From: Candidatus Celerinatantimonas neptuna
GTDB lineage: Bacteria > Pseudomonadota > Gammaproteobacteria > Enterobacterales > Celerinatantimonadaceae
Assembly (NCBI GenBank): GCA_911810475.1
Contig: OU461276.1
Location: forward strand, 2,419,501-2,483,500
DNA: 64,000 nucleotides
Direction of reading: 5' to 3'
In this document: piece by piece, positions 30,856-38,306 of the stretch
How the letters are laid out: every line of letters starts with the position of its first letter
How positions within the stretch are numbered: the stretch's first letter is position 1
The notes under the pieces: generated by a model
The model's database searches: none
What the model saw: the letters and a program-made list of their open reading frames with translations, nothing else
What the model was told of the DNA's origin: nothing
Position numbers and translations under genes: made by a program

Positions 30856-31860
30856 ATGAAAAGACTAAAAAGATTAATTATTTCAGTATCATGCCTGGTA
30901 CTCAGCTGTCATGTGTTTGCGGCTGAAAAACCGGTGATTGGTCTTATAACCAAAACAGATACAAATCCTTTTTTTGTTAAAATGAAAGAAGGGGCCCAGA
31001 TGAAAGCCGACGAATTGGGGTTGAAATTGCAAACTTATGCAGGCCAGTTCGACGGTGATACAAAATCACAACAGCAGGCAATTGAAAATTTAGTCGCCTC
31101 AGATGCGAAAGGCATTTTGATTACGCCCAGTGACCCCGCAGCTATTGCTCCATATGTTGAAATGGCCCGTTCAGCAGGCGTTTTGGTGATTGCGCTGGAT
31201 ACACCGATTACTAAAGCGGATGCAACCTTTGCAACCGATAACTTTAAAGCCGGTGAACTTATTGGTGAATGGGCTAAAGCGCGAATGGGGGCGAAAGCCA
31301 GCCAGGCAAAAATTGCATTGCTGGATCTGAATAAAAGTCATATTAGTGTCGACGTAGCTCGTGATCAGGGGTTTTTGAAAGGATTTGGTATTGATGTGAA
31401 AAATCCTAAAAAGATTGGTGATGAAAACGACCCGAGAATTGTTGGGAATGAAGTCACACAAGGCTCTGTTGATGGTGGACGTAAAGCGATTGAAACGCTG
31501 CTGCAAAAAAATACCGGGATTAACCTTGTATATACCATTAATGAGCCTGCAGCTGAAGGTGCTTATGAAACTTTGGATGCCTTTGGCGCAGACAATGTAT
31601 TGATTGTCTCTGTCGATGGAGGCTGTGCCGGTGTTGAAAATGTTAAGAAAGGCATTATTGGTGCAACCGCTATGCAATTTCCTTTGAGAATGGCATCGAT
31701 GGGTGTTGAAGCCATTAATGAGTACATCAAAACAGGGAAAAAACCGCAAAATACCAAAGGGCTGGACTTTTTAAATACCGGAGTGGAACTGATTACCGAT
31801 AAACCGGTTGCCGGTGTTCCATCCAAATCATCCGCAGAAGGTCTGAAAATGTGCTGGTAA
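30856..31860 (+). CDS. Periplasmic sugar-binding protein (FrcB/RbsB-like), orphan
   Basis: A 334-residue protein with a Sec signal (about 1-22, ending VFA before AEKPV). The mature part is a type I periplasmic binding protein of the Peripla_BP_4 group: [60 protein letters not shown], and [15 protein letters not shown]. These pieces resemble fructose-binding FrcB. No permease or ATPase gene is adjacent, which is unusual for an ABC importer component. It sits head to head with a dCache chemoreceptor. It may feed a distant transporter or present sugar to a receptor. Confidence 0.88.
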   Translation: MKRLKRLIISVSCLVLSCHVFAAEKPVIGLITKTDTNPFFVKMKEGAQMKADELGLKLQTYAGQFDGDTKSQQQAIENLVASDAKGILITPSDPAAIAPYVEMARSAGVLVIALDTPITKADATFATDNFKAGELIGEWAKARMGAKASQAKIALLDLNKSHISVDVARDQGFLKGFGIDVKNPKKIGDENDPRIVGNEVTQGSVDGGRKAIETLLQKNTGINLVYTINEPAAEGAYETLDAFGADNVLIVSVDGGCAGVENVKKGIIGATAMQFPLRMASMGVEAINEYIKTGKKPQNTKGLDFLNTGVELITDKPVAGVPSKSSAEGLKMCW

Positions 31861-31906
31861 TAGGTCCTCTGATGTGAAAACGATTAAAAATAATCAGCGA
31901 ATATAG

Positions 31907-31957
31907 ATAAAACCCCACCCAGACACCGGCAATACCGGGCTCTGAGTAGGGTTTTAT
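31907..31957. terminator. Bidirectional terminator between sugar-binding protein and RraA-like gene
   Basis: ATAAAACCC (31907-31915) and GGGTTTTAT (31949-31957) pair perfectly, with an inner CCGG...CCGG element in the loop. The A run on the left and T run on the right let it work in both directions, between two convergent genes. Confidence 0.7.
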
Positions 31958-32092
31958 TGTGATAGGTAAACACGTTTTATTCGTTATTCGCTTGCTAAAG
32001 GGGCCTGTTAAATCCGTGGTTGTTCATGGTTCTTTAGAGACCCGAGATCGATCTCAACTATATCGGATGCTATGTAGAAAGACATTTTGCTT

Positions 32093-32725
32093 TTAGTTTT
32101 CGAAGTGCTGATCACTGAAATCCGATAGCAGCGATGCAATTTTTTTCTGATGGGCAATCTGCCACTCTTCAAGAGACTGCTCACTCTCTTTTATTGCCTT
32201 TGCCTGTGTCTGGCTTAACAGAGCTTGTGCCTCATTGGGTTTAATGACGACAATTCCTTCTTCATCAGCCACGACGATGTCACCGTGATTGACGGTAATA
32301 CCACCACACTTGATTGCCGTTTTCATTTCACCTAATTTTGATTTTCTACCGGGTTTCGGTACGTTGCCTCGGGCATAGACTGGGAATTTCATGTCCCGAA
32401 TTTCGGCAATATCCCGAATGACGCCATCGATAATAAAACCTGCGATACCGCGTTTAGCCGCAGTTGCACAGACATTTCCCCCTGCAACGGCAAAGCGGTT
32501 ATCACCGGCATCAATGACCAGAATCGAACCTGGCGGTGCTTGATAAAGCGCAGCATGTGCCGTCAGATTATCCCCTGGCTCACATTTTACAGTGAATGCC
32601 CGACCGACTAATCGGGGGGCTCCTGACCACAGCGATTTTATGCCCATATCCATGAATGCATCATCCGCGATAAAATCAGCGTAGTCACAGGTTGAAAACT
32701 TTGAAAAAGCAGTAAGTTCATTCAT
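32093..32725 (-). CDS. RraA-like / HMG aldolase family protein
   Basis: A 210-residue protein of the RraA/4-hydroxy-4-methyl-2-oxoglutarate aldolase family. GRAFTVKCEPGDNL opens the core. GGNVCATAAKRGIAGFIIDG (82-101) with the following VIRD (102-105) is the metal and pyruvate-enolate binding region. GNVPKPGRKSKLGEM and VNHGDIVVADEEGIVVI complete the fold. Presence of Asp100-Gly101 and Arg104-Asp105 favours an aldolase/decarboxylase acting on an oxaloacetate-like acid over the RNase E inhibitor RraA. Single gene. Confidence 0.85.
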   Translation of the reverse strand: MNELTAFSKFSTCDYADFIADDAFMDMGIKSLWSGAPRLVGRAFTVKCEPGDNLTAHAALYQAPPGSILVIDAGDNRFAVAGGNVCATAAKRGIAGFIIDGVIRDIAEIRDMKFPVYARGNVPKPGRKSKLGEMKTAIKCGGITVNHGDIVVADEEGIVVIKPNEAQALLSQTQAKAIKESEQSLEEWQIAHQKKIASLLSDFSDQHFEN

Positions 32726-33096
32726 TATGTGTCATTCCCCCTTATTATGATTTAATCAACACATCTGGCCACTTCATCTGACTGTGACGTTTTTTAATGT
32801 ACCCATACATGAGCGAATATATCAACCGTGATTGAAGATAAATCAGAACACGTTTCGATGATGGCTAAAGGATGAGACTAGCAGTATATCGGTGACTGTT
32901 TATAGGTAGGGCTTAATCTTTTGTAATGTATTAAAAACGAACATTTTTTCTCTTTCGGGGGGGCAATATGATGAAGAACAGAGATTGCAGAATTTAACTC
33001 TTCTGCTTTGGCTCTCAGTCATGCACGAAGGTAGGTTGAGACAAGATATTCTGCGGGTGTGGCTATATTGTCCGGGCGAAAAGGGTTAGTTTAATA
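32726..33096. other. Intergenic region left of the IS remnants
   Basis: 371 bases with no supported gene. It contains the promoter of the reverse-strand RraA-like gene. It is also where the left boundary of the mobile element would be expected, but no copy of the tRNA-Ile2 3' end is visible. Confidence 0.4.
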
Positions 33097-33340
33097 TGAT
33101 CTGATCCAATAGCTTTGGACACCGAGCTAAGTGAATTACAATCACCTAGCGAGGTAAACATGAGTAACAAGACAAAGCGTGCCGTTCATACGGCAGAATT
33201 CAAAACTGAAGCATTAAAGTTAGCAGAACGTGTTGGTGTATCGACCGCTGCAAAACAATTAAATCTCTCACCGTCCCAAATCTATACATGGCGTAGGAAA
33301 GTCACCAAGACATCCGATAATGGCGAGCGTGAAGCTGTTT
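33097..33340 (+). mobile_element. IS3-family insertion sequence remnant (left end and orfA start)
   Basis: TGATCTGATCCAATAGCTTT (33097-33116), continuing GGACACCGAGCTAAGTG, looks like the left inverted repeat of an IS3-group element. Inside, the ATG at 33160 after GAGGTAAAC opens orfA: RAVHTAEFKTEALKLAERVG, then STAAKQLNLSPSQIYTWRRK, a classic IS3 helix-turn-helix. The frame ends after about 60 residues at 33342, where a second, oppositely oriented IS begins. The rest of orfA, orfB and the right end are missing, so the element is dead. Confidence 0.8.
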
Positions 33341-33342
33341 AA
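33160..33342 (+). pseudogene. Transposase orfA, truncated (IS3 family)
   Basis: 60 residues of a normally ~100-residue DNA-binding subunit of an IS3 transposase. The helix-turn-helix (AAKQLNLSPSQIYTWRRKV) is present; the leucine-zipper-like C-terminal part is lost at the junction with the neighbouring IS fragment. The last few codons probably come from that neighbour. Confidence 0.75.
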
Positions 33343-33629
33343 CTTGTCTTTCTAGTTCCTGGATCCGTTGTTGCTCTGGGGTTAATGCTGCTGGCTTAGG
33401 CGTTTGTCCTGATTGCTCTTTCTTATATTGAGTAACCCATCGTTGAATCGAGGACAATCCAACTCCCATCGCTTTTGCAGCGTCTTTATGCTTATAGCCA
33501 TGAACGAGAACAAGCTCGACACATTCACGTTTAAATTCGGCGGAAACAGGTCTTGGTATTCTTATCTTCCTTACTAGTTGTATTAAATAATACCTCTAAC
33601 TAGCTCTCCAAGATAAGTCTACCGTTACA
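33341..33629 (-). mobile_element. Second IS3-family remnant, opposite orientation
   Basis: Reading leftward from 33629, TGTAACGGTAGACTTATC and the following GGAGAGC resemble an IS end. The reverse strand then encodes the start of a different orfA: RIPRPVSAEFKRECVELVLV, then YKHKDAAKAMGVGLSSIQRW, then PAALTPEQQRIQELERQVKQ. It is cut at the junction near 33341. No start codon in frame is obvious, and orfB is absent. The outer end abuts the integrase fragment, so this element cut the integrase gene. Confidence 0.75.
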
Positions 33630-33630
33630 C

Positions 33631-34251
33631 CGGGTTCGTTACCTCAATGATGAAGAGGAACAAGCTCTGCTGAATGCACTAAGGCAACGCGACCAAGAAT
33701 TAAGAGAGAAAAGAGAAAGCGGCAATGAGTTTCGCCGAGTGCGAAGATATGAACTGTTAGATGACTTAAAAGATAAAGGCTTTGCTGATCACATTGAACC
33801 TATCGTGCTGATTGCTATGAATACAGGAATGCGCCGAGGTGAGATTTTAAGCCTTGAATGGAAAGACGTTGATTTTAGTTTGCAGCAGATCCTTGTGAGA
33901 GGGAGCAAATCTAAATCTGGTCATCGTCGTTATATTCCGCTCAATGCGGTTGCCGTGGAAACACTGAAAGCATGGTATCGCCAACGGCCAAGTAAACAAT
34001 ATGTATTTGTGGGGAAAAATGATAAATCGCTAAGAGAGATCAAGCGCAGTTGGGAAACCGTGGTTGAAATGGCCGGTTTGGTTGATTTTCACTTTCATGA
34101 TCTGCGCCATCACTTCGCGAGTAAACTGGTGATGAGGGGAGTAGATTTAAATACAGTACGTGAATTGCTCGGGCATGCTGATATGACCATGACGATTCGA
34201 TATTCACATCTTGCACCAGAGCACAAAGCGGCGGCGGTAAATTTGCTTTAA
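33631..34251 (+). pseudogene. Tyrosine site-specific integrase, 3' fragment
   Basis: About 206 codons encoding the catalytic domain of a phage-type tyrosine recombinase, open from the IS end at 33631. RYLNDEEEQALLNALRQRDQ starts the domain. All catalytic residues remain: Arg in TGMRRGEILSLEW, Lys in SKSKSGHRRYIPL, His-x-x-Arg in HDLRHHFAS, His in LLGHADMTMT and Tyr in RYSHLAPEH. The N-terminal arm-binding and core-binding domains are gone, removed by the IS at 33629. A GTG at 33739 could start a short product, but it would lack DNA-binding domains. The mobile element is probably unable to excise unless helped. Confidence 0.85.
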
Positions 34252-34299
34252 ATATAATCGTATTCGAGATTTCTGAGATGAAATAGTTTAAACTTGAAA

Positions 34300-34318
34300 T
34301 ATACCCAAGGAGGGTATA
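34300..34318. promoter_or_regulatory. Palindromic operator enclosing the toxin gene ribosome site
   Basis: TATACCC (34300-34306) and GGGTATA (34312-34318) are perfect inverted copies, and the five-base centre AAGGA together with the first G bases is the Shine-Dalgarno of the toxin gene. It fits both an operator for the XRE antitoxin and an mRNA hairpin hiding the ribosome site. Confidence 0.55.
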
Positions 34319-34320
34319 CT

Positions 34321-34695
34321 TTGATCTATAAGACAAGAGAATTTGCAAGGCTAACGAAAAAAGAATTGATCAGTGATAAGGCCCTTGTCGACGCTTGTCA
34401 GGAGATTGCTGCGGGGTTGGTTGATGCTCATTTGGGCGGCTATCTTTACAAGAAACGAGTCGCATCTCAATCAGGCGGTAAACGGGGCGGATACCGAACA
34501 TTATTAGGGGCTGTGATTAATAATCGTTATTTCTTTTTATATGCATTTGCGAAGAATGTGAGGGCGAATGTTACAGAAAAAGAAAAGTTGGCTTTGAGAG
34601 AATTAGCTGAAGAATTTATTCAATTTGATACGAGTCAGTTAGAGCAATTGATTGAATCGGGTGAGTTGATCAAGATAGGTGAAGTCGATGAGTGA
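34321..34695 (+). CDS. RelE/ParE-superfamily toxin (type II toxin-antitoxin)
   Basis: A 124-residue protein of the RelE (DUF1044) type: IYKTREFARLTKKELISDKA, GYLYKKRVASQSGGKRGGYR, LLGAVINNRYFFLYAFAKN and ELAEEFIQFD. These toxins cut mRNA at the ribosome. AAGGAGGG five bases before the TTG at 34321 indicates a TTG start; an upstream TTG (34294) lies before the ribosome site and is rejected. The antitoxin gene overlaps the end by eight bases. The toxin-first order is as in HigBA-like pairs. Confidence 0.88.
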   Translation: MIYKTREFARLTKKELISDKALVDACQEIAAGLVDAHLGGYLYKKRVASQSGGKRGGYRTLLGAVINNRYFFLYAFAKNVRANVTEKEKLALRELAEEFIQFDTSQLEQLIESGELIKIGEVDE

Positions 34696-34990
34696 TATTT
34701 TAAAATCTGTACACAGCACCGCCAAAGGGCTAGAGAAAACCGGTGTTATTGATAAGACGACCATGCGTAAGTTTGATGCATTGTGTTTGACTCCTCTGTA
34801 TGAATTTACCCCAGAGCAAATCAAAGCACTGAGGACTCAGCATCATTTATCTCAGCCCGTTTTTGCGCGTTACCTGAATGTAAGTGATAAACTAGTAAAA
34901 AAATGGGAACGTGGTGAGAGTAAGCCAAGAGGGGCGGCTCTAAAAATGCTAGTGATCGCTGAAAAACGTGGGATTGATGCGATTGCTTGA
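34688..34990 (+). CDS. XRE-family antitoxin (HigA-like)
   Basis: A 100-residue protein. The N-terminal ~50 residues would bind the toxin (TTMRKFDALCLTPLYEFTPE). Residues about 52-95 are a Cro/C1 helix-turn-helix (IKALRTQHHLSQPVFARYLN, then VSDKLVKKWERGESKPRGAA). It neutralises the upstream RelE-type toxin and probably represses the pair through the palindrome at 34300-34318. Confidence 0.88.
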   Translation: MSDILKSVHSTAKGLEKTGVIDKTTMRKFDALCLTPLYEFTPEQIKALRTQHHLSQPVFARYLNVSDKLVKKWERGESKPRGAALKMLVIAEKRGIDAIA

Positions 34991-35690
34991 TGTTCTGAGT
35001 ACAGTAATTAGATATATCAATAGATAGTTTTGGAATAGGAATTGGTCCTAATCGACATCTACAATACTGGGATTGTTCTGAACTCATATACAATAAATCA
35101 TCAAGCCATATATTTCCTTGGATTCTGAACAATTTCATGGAAATAGTTGTTGGCGTTACTGTCATTTGTGTTGTCGCTTGGCTTGGCATAAAAACATAAA
35201 AAGCCAATGAAATTGTCGCGTTAAATAATGAGGTGCACTTTGAAGTTTTTAAACGCTTTCATTGCTGCGCGCTGCGCAATTTATTGGAGTGTTAGATTTC
35301 AAGGAGACTACTATGGCATTAACAGGACAGCAAACTAAAATCAGAGACTTCTATCTGGTAGCTGCAGAACTTCCCGATTAGGCCTTATTGTCTCACATTC
35401 CTATAGGAGTACCATCGGCGGGATATTTTGGTCAGTGACGGTTTGTGCTCAAGTTCTTTTTCTTTTCAAGTCAAAACTAATGCGAGAATATTCCATTTTT
35501 GGCTTGTCGGGGAAAAGCCTTTTCATAATTTTCTCTTTGTTCATTGTTTAAGATTGGGTTCTAAATAGGCGGCTGTTCGATGGATTTCACCAGCTTACAT
35601 GATGTTTAATCCGCGTATTCGGGCGATTATTCCCATATTTTCTTGTATAGAGAAAGTTATTTTTCCTGAAAAACACAGATATGTTAATTT
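34991..35690. other. 700 bp with no firm gene; possible remnants
   Basis: One open stretch (about 35014-35200) ends MEIVVGVTVICVVAWLGIKT, a single membrane helix, but lacks a start other than a late ATG at 35138. A 22-codon frame at 35313-35381 (MALTGQQTKIRDFYLVAAEL and two more residues) has an AAGGAG ribosome site and an early TAG. Both look like remnants of element genes. Confidence 0.4.
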
Positions 35691-35738
35691 TGTACGAAAT
35701 TTTGAGTACACATTTGACTGTACGATATTTTGCGTACA
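35691..35738. promoter_or_regulatory. Twin 20-bp operators upstream of the zinc-finger toxin-antitoxin-like pair
   Basis: TGTACGAAATTTTGAGTACA (35691-35710) and TGTACGATATTTTGCGTACA (35719-35738) are 18/20 identical, each with palindromic ends TGTAC/GTACA, and repeat with a 28-base period. They end 18 bases before the start at 35756, so a bound protein would block the promoter. Autorepression by the second gene product is likely. Confidence 0.7.
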
Positions 35739-35755
35739 TACTTGAGTGAGTCGTT

Positions 35756-36061
35756 ATGGGCTTTAAAGATGTAAAACAAAAGGTCATTGAGTGTATTGAA
35801 CGTGGTGCATATGATCATGAAGTTCGAGGTAACATTGATGTTAAGAATCTCTTTCAATGTGGTCAATTGACGGATGAGTATGTCGTTGAGTTGATTAAAG
35901 CCACAAGAGGGAATGAATATGATGTAAGCCCGCATCATCAGGTTCCTTCGGTTGATGTTCATGTTCTCAAACCGTTTAAAGACGGTAAACGATGGTATGT
36001 AAAATTTTATTTTATTGAGCCTGATGTAATGTTTATAAGTGTTCATGAAAGTGAGGTCTAG
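35756..36061 (+). CDS. Small protein, putative toxin of an MqsRA-like pair
   Basis: A 101-residue cytoplasmic protein: FKDVKQKVIECIERGAYDHE, VRGNIDVKNLFQCGQLTDEY, DVSPHHQVPSVDVHVLKPF, then KRWYVKFYFIEPDVMFISVH. The short length, the alpha-then-beta pattern ending in strands (WYVKFYF...VMFISVH) and the downstream zinc-finger gene recall MqsR/RelE-fold interferases, although there is no close match to MqsR. The conserved-looking SPHH and the C-terminal His are candidate active residues. The stop is followed directly by the partner gene. I call it a toxin from context only. Confidence 0.55.
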   Translation: MGFKDVKQKVIECIERGAYDHEVRGNIDVKNLFQCGQLTDEYVVELIKATRGNEYDVSPHHQVPSVDVHVLKPFKDGKRWYVKFYFIEPDVMFISVHESEV

Positions 36062-36062
36062 C

Positions 36063-36662
36063 ATGAAAATCGTAAAAGAAGGCGATAAACGGCAAGTGAT
36101 TTGTCCTACCTGTGGTTTGTCACATGCGACATACGTTTTACGCGATATAGACTTTAGTGATCACTCGGGTACGGTTAAAAATGTGCTGGCTGGCGTATGT
36201 GATACTTGCGGACAAGTTGTTAGTCTCCCTAAACAGTCAACGGCTAAAGTACGAGCTGAGTATAACAAGGTAAAAACTCCTGTTGAGTTAAGAATTCCCG
36301 CGCATTTTCTGGATATTCTTACTTTAGCTTCCCATAGAATTGATCCGACTTTAACAGAGAGCTTTAATAAGCCACTTGTGTTGTATTATCTGCATGCGTT
36401 AAGTAGCGGGCGCTACCCTGCAACCAATTTGAGTGAGCTGTTACATTCAGATTTAGCAAAAGCGAAATCATCTAAAAGATTGTCGTTTAAACTGAATGAC
36501 AAGTCGTTGTCTGATATTGAAAGCCTTATGGAAAAACAAGGCTTAAAAAATAATGCAGAGGTTTTTAAATCTTTGATTCTTCGAATCAACGAAGACATCG
36601 TTCAGTCAGAAACCCCACCTCATATTCATGAATTGCGAAATTTTGCAGCGGCGTTTGCATAA
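36063..36662 (+). CDS. Zinc-finger protein, putative antitoxin/autorepressor
   Basis: A 199-residue protein. The first ~55 residues are a YgiT/MqsA-type zinc finger: Cys14 and Cys17 in CPTCG, Cys46 and Cys49 in CDTCG, with strands between (HATYVLRDIDFSDHSGTVKN). The C-terminal part has LRIPAHFLDILTLASHR and KRLSFKLNDKSLSDIESLME, the latter like a ribbon-helix-helix or arc-type module, instead of the XRE domain found in MqsA. It begins one base after the upstream stop. It probably neutralises the upstream protein and binds the twin operators. Function is inferred. Confidence 0.55.
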   Translation: MKIVKEGDKRQVICPTCGLSHATYVLRDIDFSDHSGTVKNVLAGVCDTCGQVVSLPKQSTAKVRAEYNKVKTPVELRIPAHFLDILTLASHRIDPTLTESFNKPLVLYYLHALSSGRYPATNLSELLHSDLAKAKSSKRLSFKLNDKSLSDIESLMEKQGLKNNAEVFKSLILRINEDIVQSETPPHIHELRNFAAAFA

Positions 36663-36773
36663 ATCAATCTCATAAACTGCTTATATGATTGATGGCCTAA
36701 TAAAAATTTCTCATAATGAATTTCTTTGTAGTCTATCAGGGCATATCTAATATTCTCTAAGCAGGAGGCTATT

Positions 36774-37691
36774 TTGATTGATTACATCAGTGTCAATGAT
36801 ATTGAAAATCATTCAAATCTCACGCAATCTGAATTTTTCCATCATGCGGATTTAAGTTCAGCCGGTTGGGCTTTTTTTAGTAATAATTTAAAAGTTATTA
36901 TTGGTCGCATTGAAGATGATGGTCTGTTTCGTGGTTTTGCTGTTTATAAGTATCGTGGGTGGATGGGGCTATTTCGGCGTGATGATGCACTTAGAATTAT
37001 TGATGATGGGGAAGCATTGATTAGTGCTGGGCGTCCTCTTGAACTCGATGGTATTCAAGCGGTCTATTATCCTTACCCGTTTAAAGGAAAGCAGCCCCCG
37101 AACAGGTTGATTGGGTACTGGGGTTATAATTATTATATTGAGTCGACTGATCCTGAAGACTGGCTTGCTTATCCTTATTTTAAAGAAGTCGTGCAGGAAG
37201 ATAGCAGCCGTTCTGATTTGAAAGTGATGAATGAGTTACTGAAAAGCATTTCATCCGGCAAAATCGCCGAGCCTGATTTTTTTGAAACACTATCCAAAAA
37301 ATATCATACAGAATCTGAATATGAGATTGCTGAGCAGTCTTTTCATGTTAAGTTGCCTCAATTAGGTATTTCCAAAGAGAGTTTGGCTAGCCTTGAACGT
37401 GAAATTAAGTCACGGGCTACATCTTCTGAGGGTAAAAAACCGCAGAAAAATATTGATACGGTCATTGAACGGTTGTATCGCTCTTCACCTCATTCACGGT
37501 CTGATGTTTTATGGAATCGGCTTCGTAATGATGTTGAAGCTGAAGACAATGAAAAGATATATGACATCGATTTAGTGATTTTGGAAATGGGCGAGCAGGA
37601 AATTGTGTGGCAGAACCAACAGGGTGGAACAACGACAATGGCCCGCCAGACCTTTAAAAATCGCTTGTCGAACATGAGAAATAAAAAATAA
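36774..37691 (+). CDS. Unknown 305-residue protein of the mobile element
   Basis: TTG start at 36774 with AGGAGG five bases before it. The N-terminal half (NLKVIIGRIEDDGLFRGFAV, then YKYRGWMGLFRRDDAL, then VYYPYPFKGKQPPNRLIGYW) looks globular and rich in aromatic residues. The C-terminal half is charged and helical (ESLASLEREIKSRATSSEGK, then VIERLYRSSPHSRSDVLWNR). No membrane helix, signal or enzyme motif is evident. It lies between the toxin-antitoxin-like pair and the AlpA/Rep core, a typical site for accessory or defence cargo. Confidence 0.6.
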   Translation: MIDYISVNDIENHSNLTQSEFFHHADLSSAGWAFFSNNLKVIIGRIEDDGLFRGFAVYKYRGWMGLFRRDDALRIIDDGEALISAGRPLELDGIQAVYYPYPFKGKQPPNRLIGYWGYNYYIESTDPEDWLAYPYFKEVVQEDSSRSDLKVMNELLKSISSGKIAEPDFFETLSKKYHTESEYEIAEQSFHVKLPQLGISKESLASLEREIKSRATSSEGKKPQKNIDTVIERLYRSSPHSRSDVLWNRLRNDVEAEDNEKIYDIDLVILEMGEQEIVWQNQQGGTTTMARQTFKNRLSNMRNKK

Positions 37692-37711
37692 CAAAAAAAT
37701 TTCAATTCAAA

Positions 37712-37735
37712 CGTACCGATTAGCGTATCGGTACG
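37712..37735. promoter_or_regulatory. Perfect palindrome upstream of the AlpA-like gene
   Basis: CGTACCGAT (37712-37720) and ATCGGTACG (37727-37735) are exact inverted copies around TAGCGT. It lies between the unknown gene and the AlpA-like regulator and may be an operator or an end-of-transcript hairpin; there is no T tract. Confidence 0.45.
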
Positions 37736-37786
37736 CTTAGTACGCAGAACCTATGAATCTCGATTAACTAATTGAGATTTATAGCA

Positions 37787-38044
37787 ATGAAATATCCAAC
37801 TAACTTATCTGATAAACGAGTTTTAACCGAACAAGAAACATCCTATTACATTGGCATGAGCCGTTCGTTTCTCCGGCAAGCACGGATGAGCGGCAATCGC
37901 CTTAATCACACCCCTGCACCTCCTTTTATTAAAATCGGTCGCTCAGTTCGTTATCTGCGTGAAGATTTAGACGGCTGGCTCGACCAGTTCCAACGGCTTG
38001 AACATCTTCAGCAGATGAATGAAGGAGGGCAGGCGCATGCTTAA
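37787..38044 (+). CDS. AlpA/excisionase-like helix-turn-helix protein
   Basis: An 85-residue DNA-binding protein of the MerR-like/AlpA type: RVLTEQETSYYIGMSRSFLR, then PPFIKIGRSVRYLREDLDGW. Such proteins act as excisionase or as activator of integrase/replication genes in satellite phages and islands. The ATG at 37787 is preferred over a TTG five codons earlier. It overlaps the next gene by eight bases, so it leads the AlpA-orf-Rep operon. Confidence 0.85.
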   Translation: MKYPTNLSDKRVLTEQETSYYIGMSRSFLRQARMSGNRLNHTPAPPFIKIGRSVRYLREDLDGWLDQFQRLEHLQQMNEGGQAHA

Positions 38045-38306
38045 GCTCTCTAATGAACAGTTTCGGATGCTGACTGATTTTGCTAATCATGTTGAAATCT
38101 CTTTTTGCATTGAACCGGGTCATGCCTTTGGCAAAGTCGCTATTCGCGGCAAATTGCGTAAACGTTTTGACCGTCGCACCTTTGAAGCCCTCAAAAGTGC
38201 CGGACTCGTCACCCGCAAACAGGTAAACTATTTCGGGGTTCGATGGGAAACCTATCTGATGGGTACCCGGGGATGGGAGGTTTTCAATGCCAGCTGTGCA
38301 TCCTGA
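38037..38306 (+). CDS. Small hypothetical protein in the Rep operon
   Basis: An 89-residue protein (LKLSNEQFRMLTDFANHVEI, then GKLRKRFDRRTFEALKSAGL, then TRKQVNYFGVRWETYLMG). The basic central helix pair looks like a winged-helix DNA-binding domain, but I do not recognise a family. GGAGG eight bases before the ATG supports the start. It overlaps the genes on both sides (8 and 20 bases), so it is translated with AlpA and Rep. Confidence 0.65.
   Translation: MLKLSNEQFRMLTDFANHVEISFCIEPGHAFGKVAIRGKLRKRFDRRTFEALKSAGLVTRKQVNYFGVRWETYLMGTRGWEVFNASCAS

Noticed and set aside
33739-34251. Complete integrase gene
   Set aside because: The reading frame continues upstream to the IS end and lacks the N-terminal DNA-binding domains, so it is a fragment.
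37772-37786. TTG start for the AlpA-like protein
   Set aside because: The ATG five codons later fits the family length better and no ribosome site favours the TTG.
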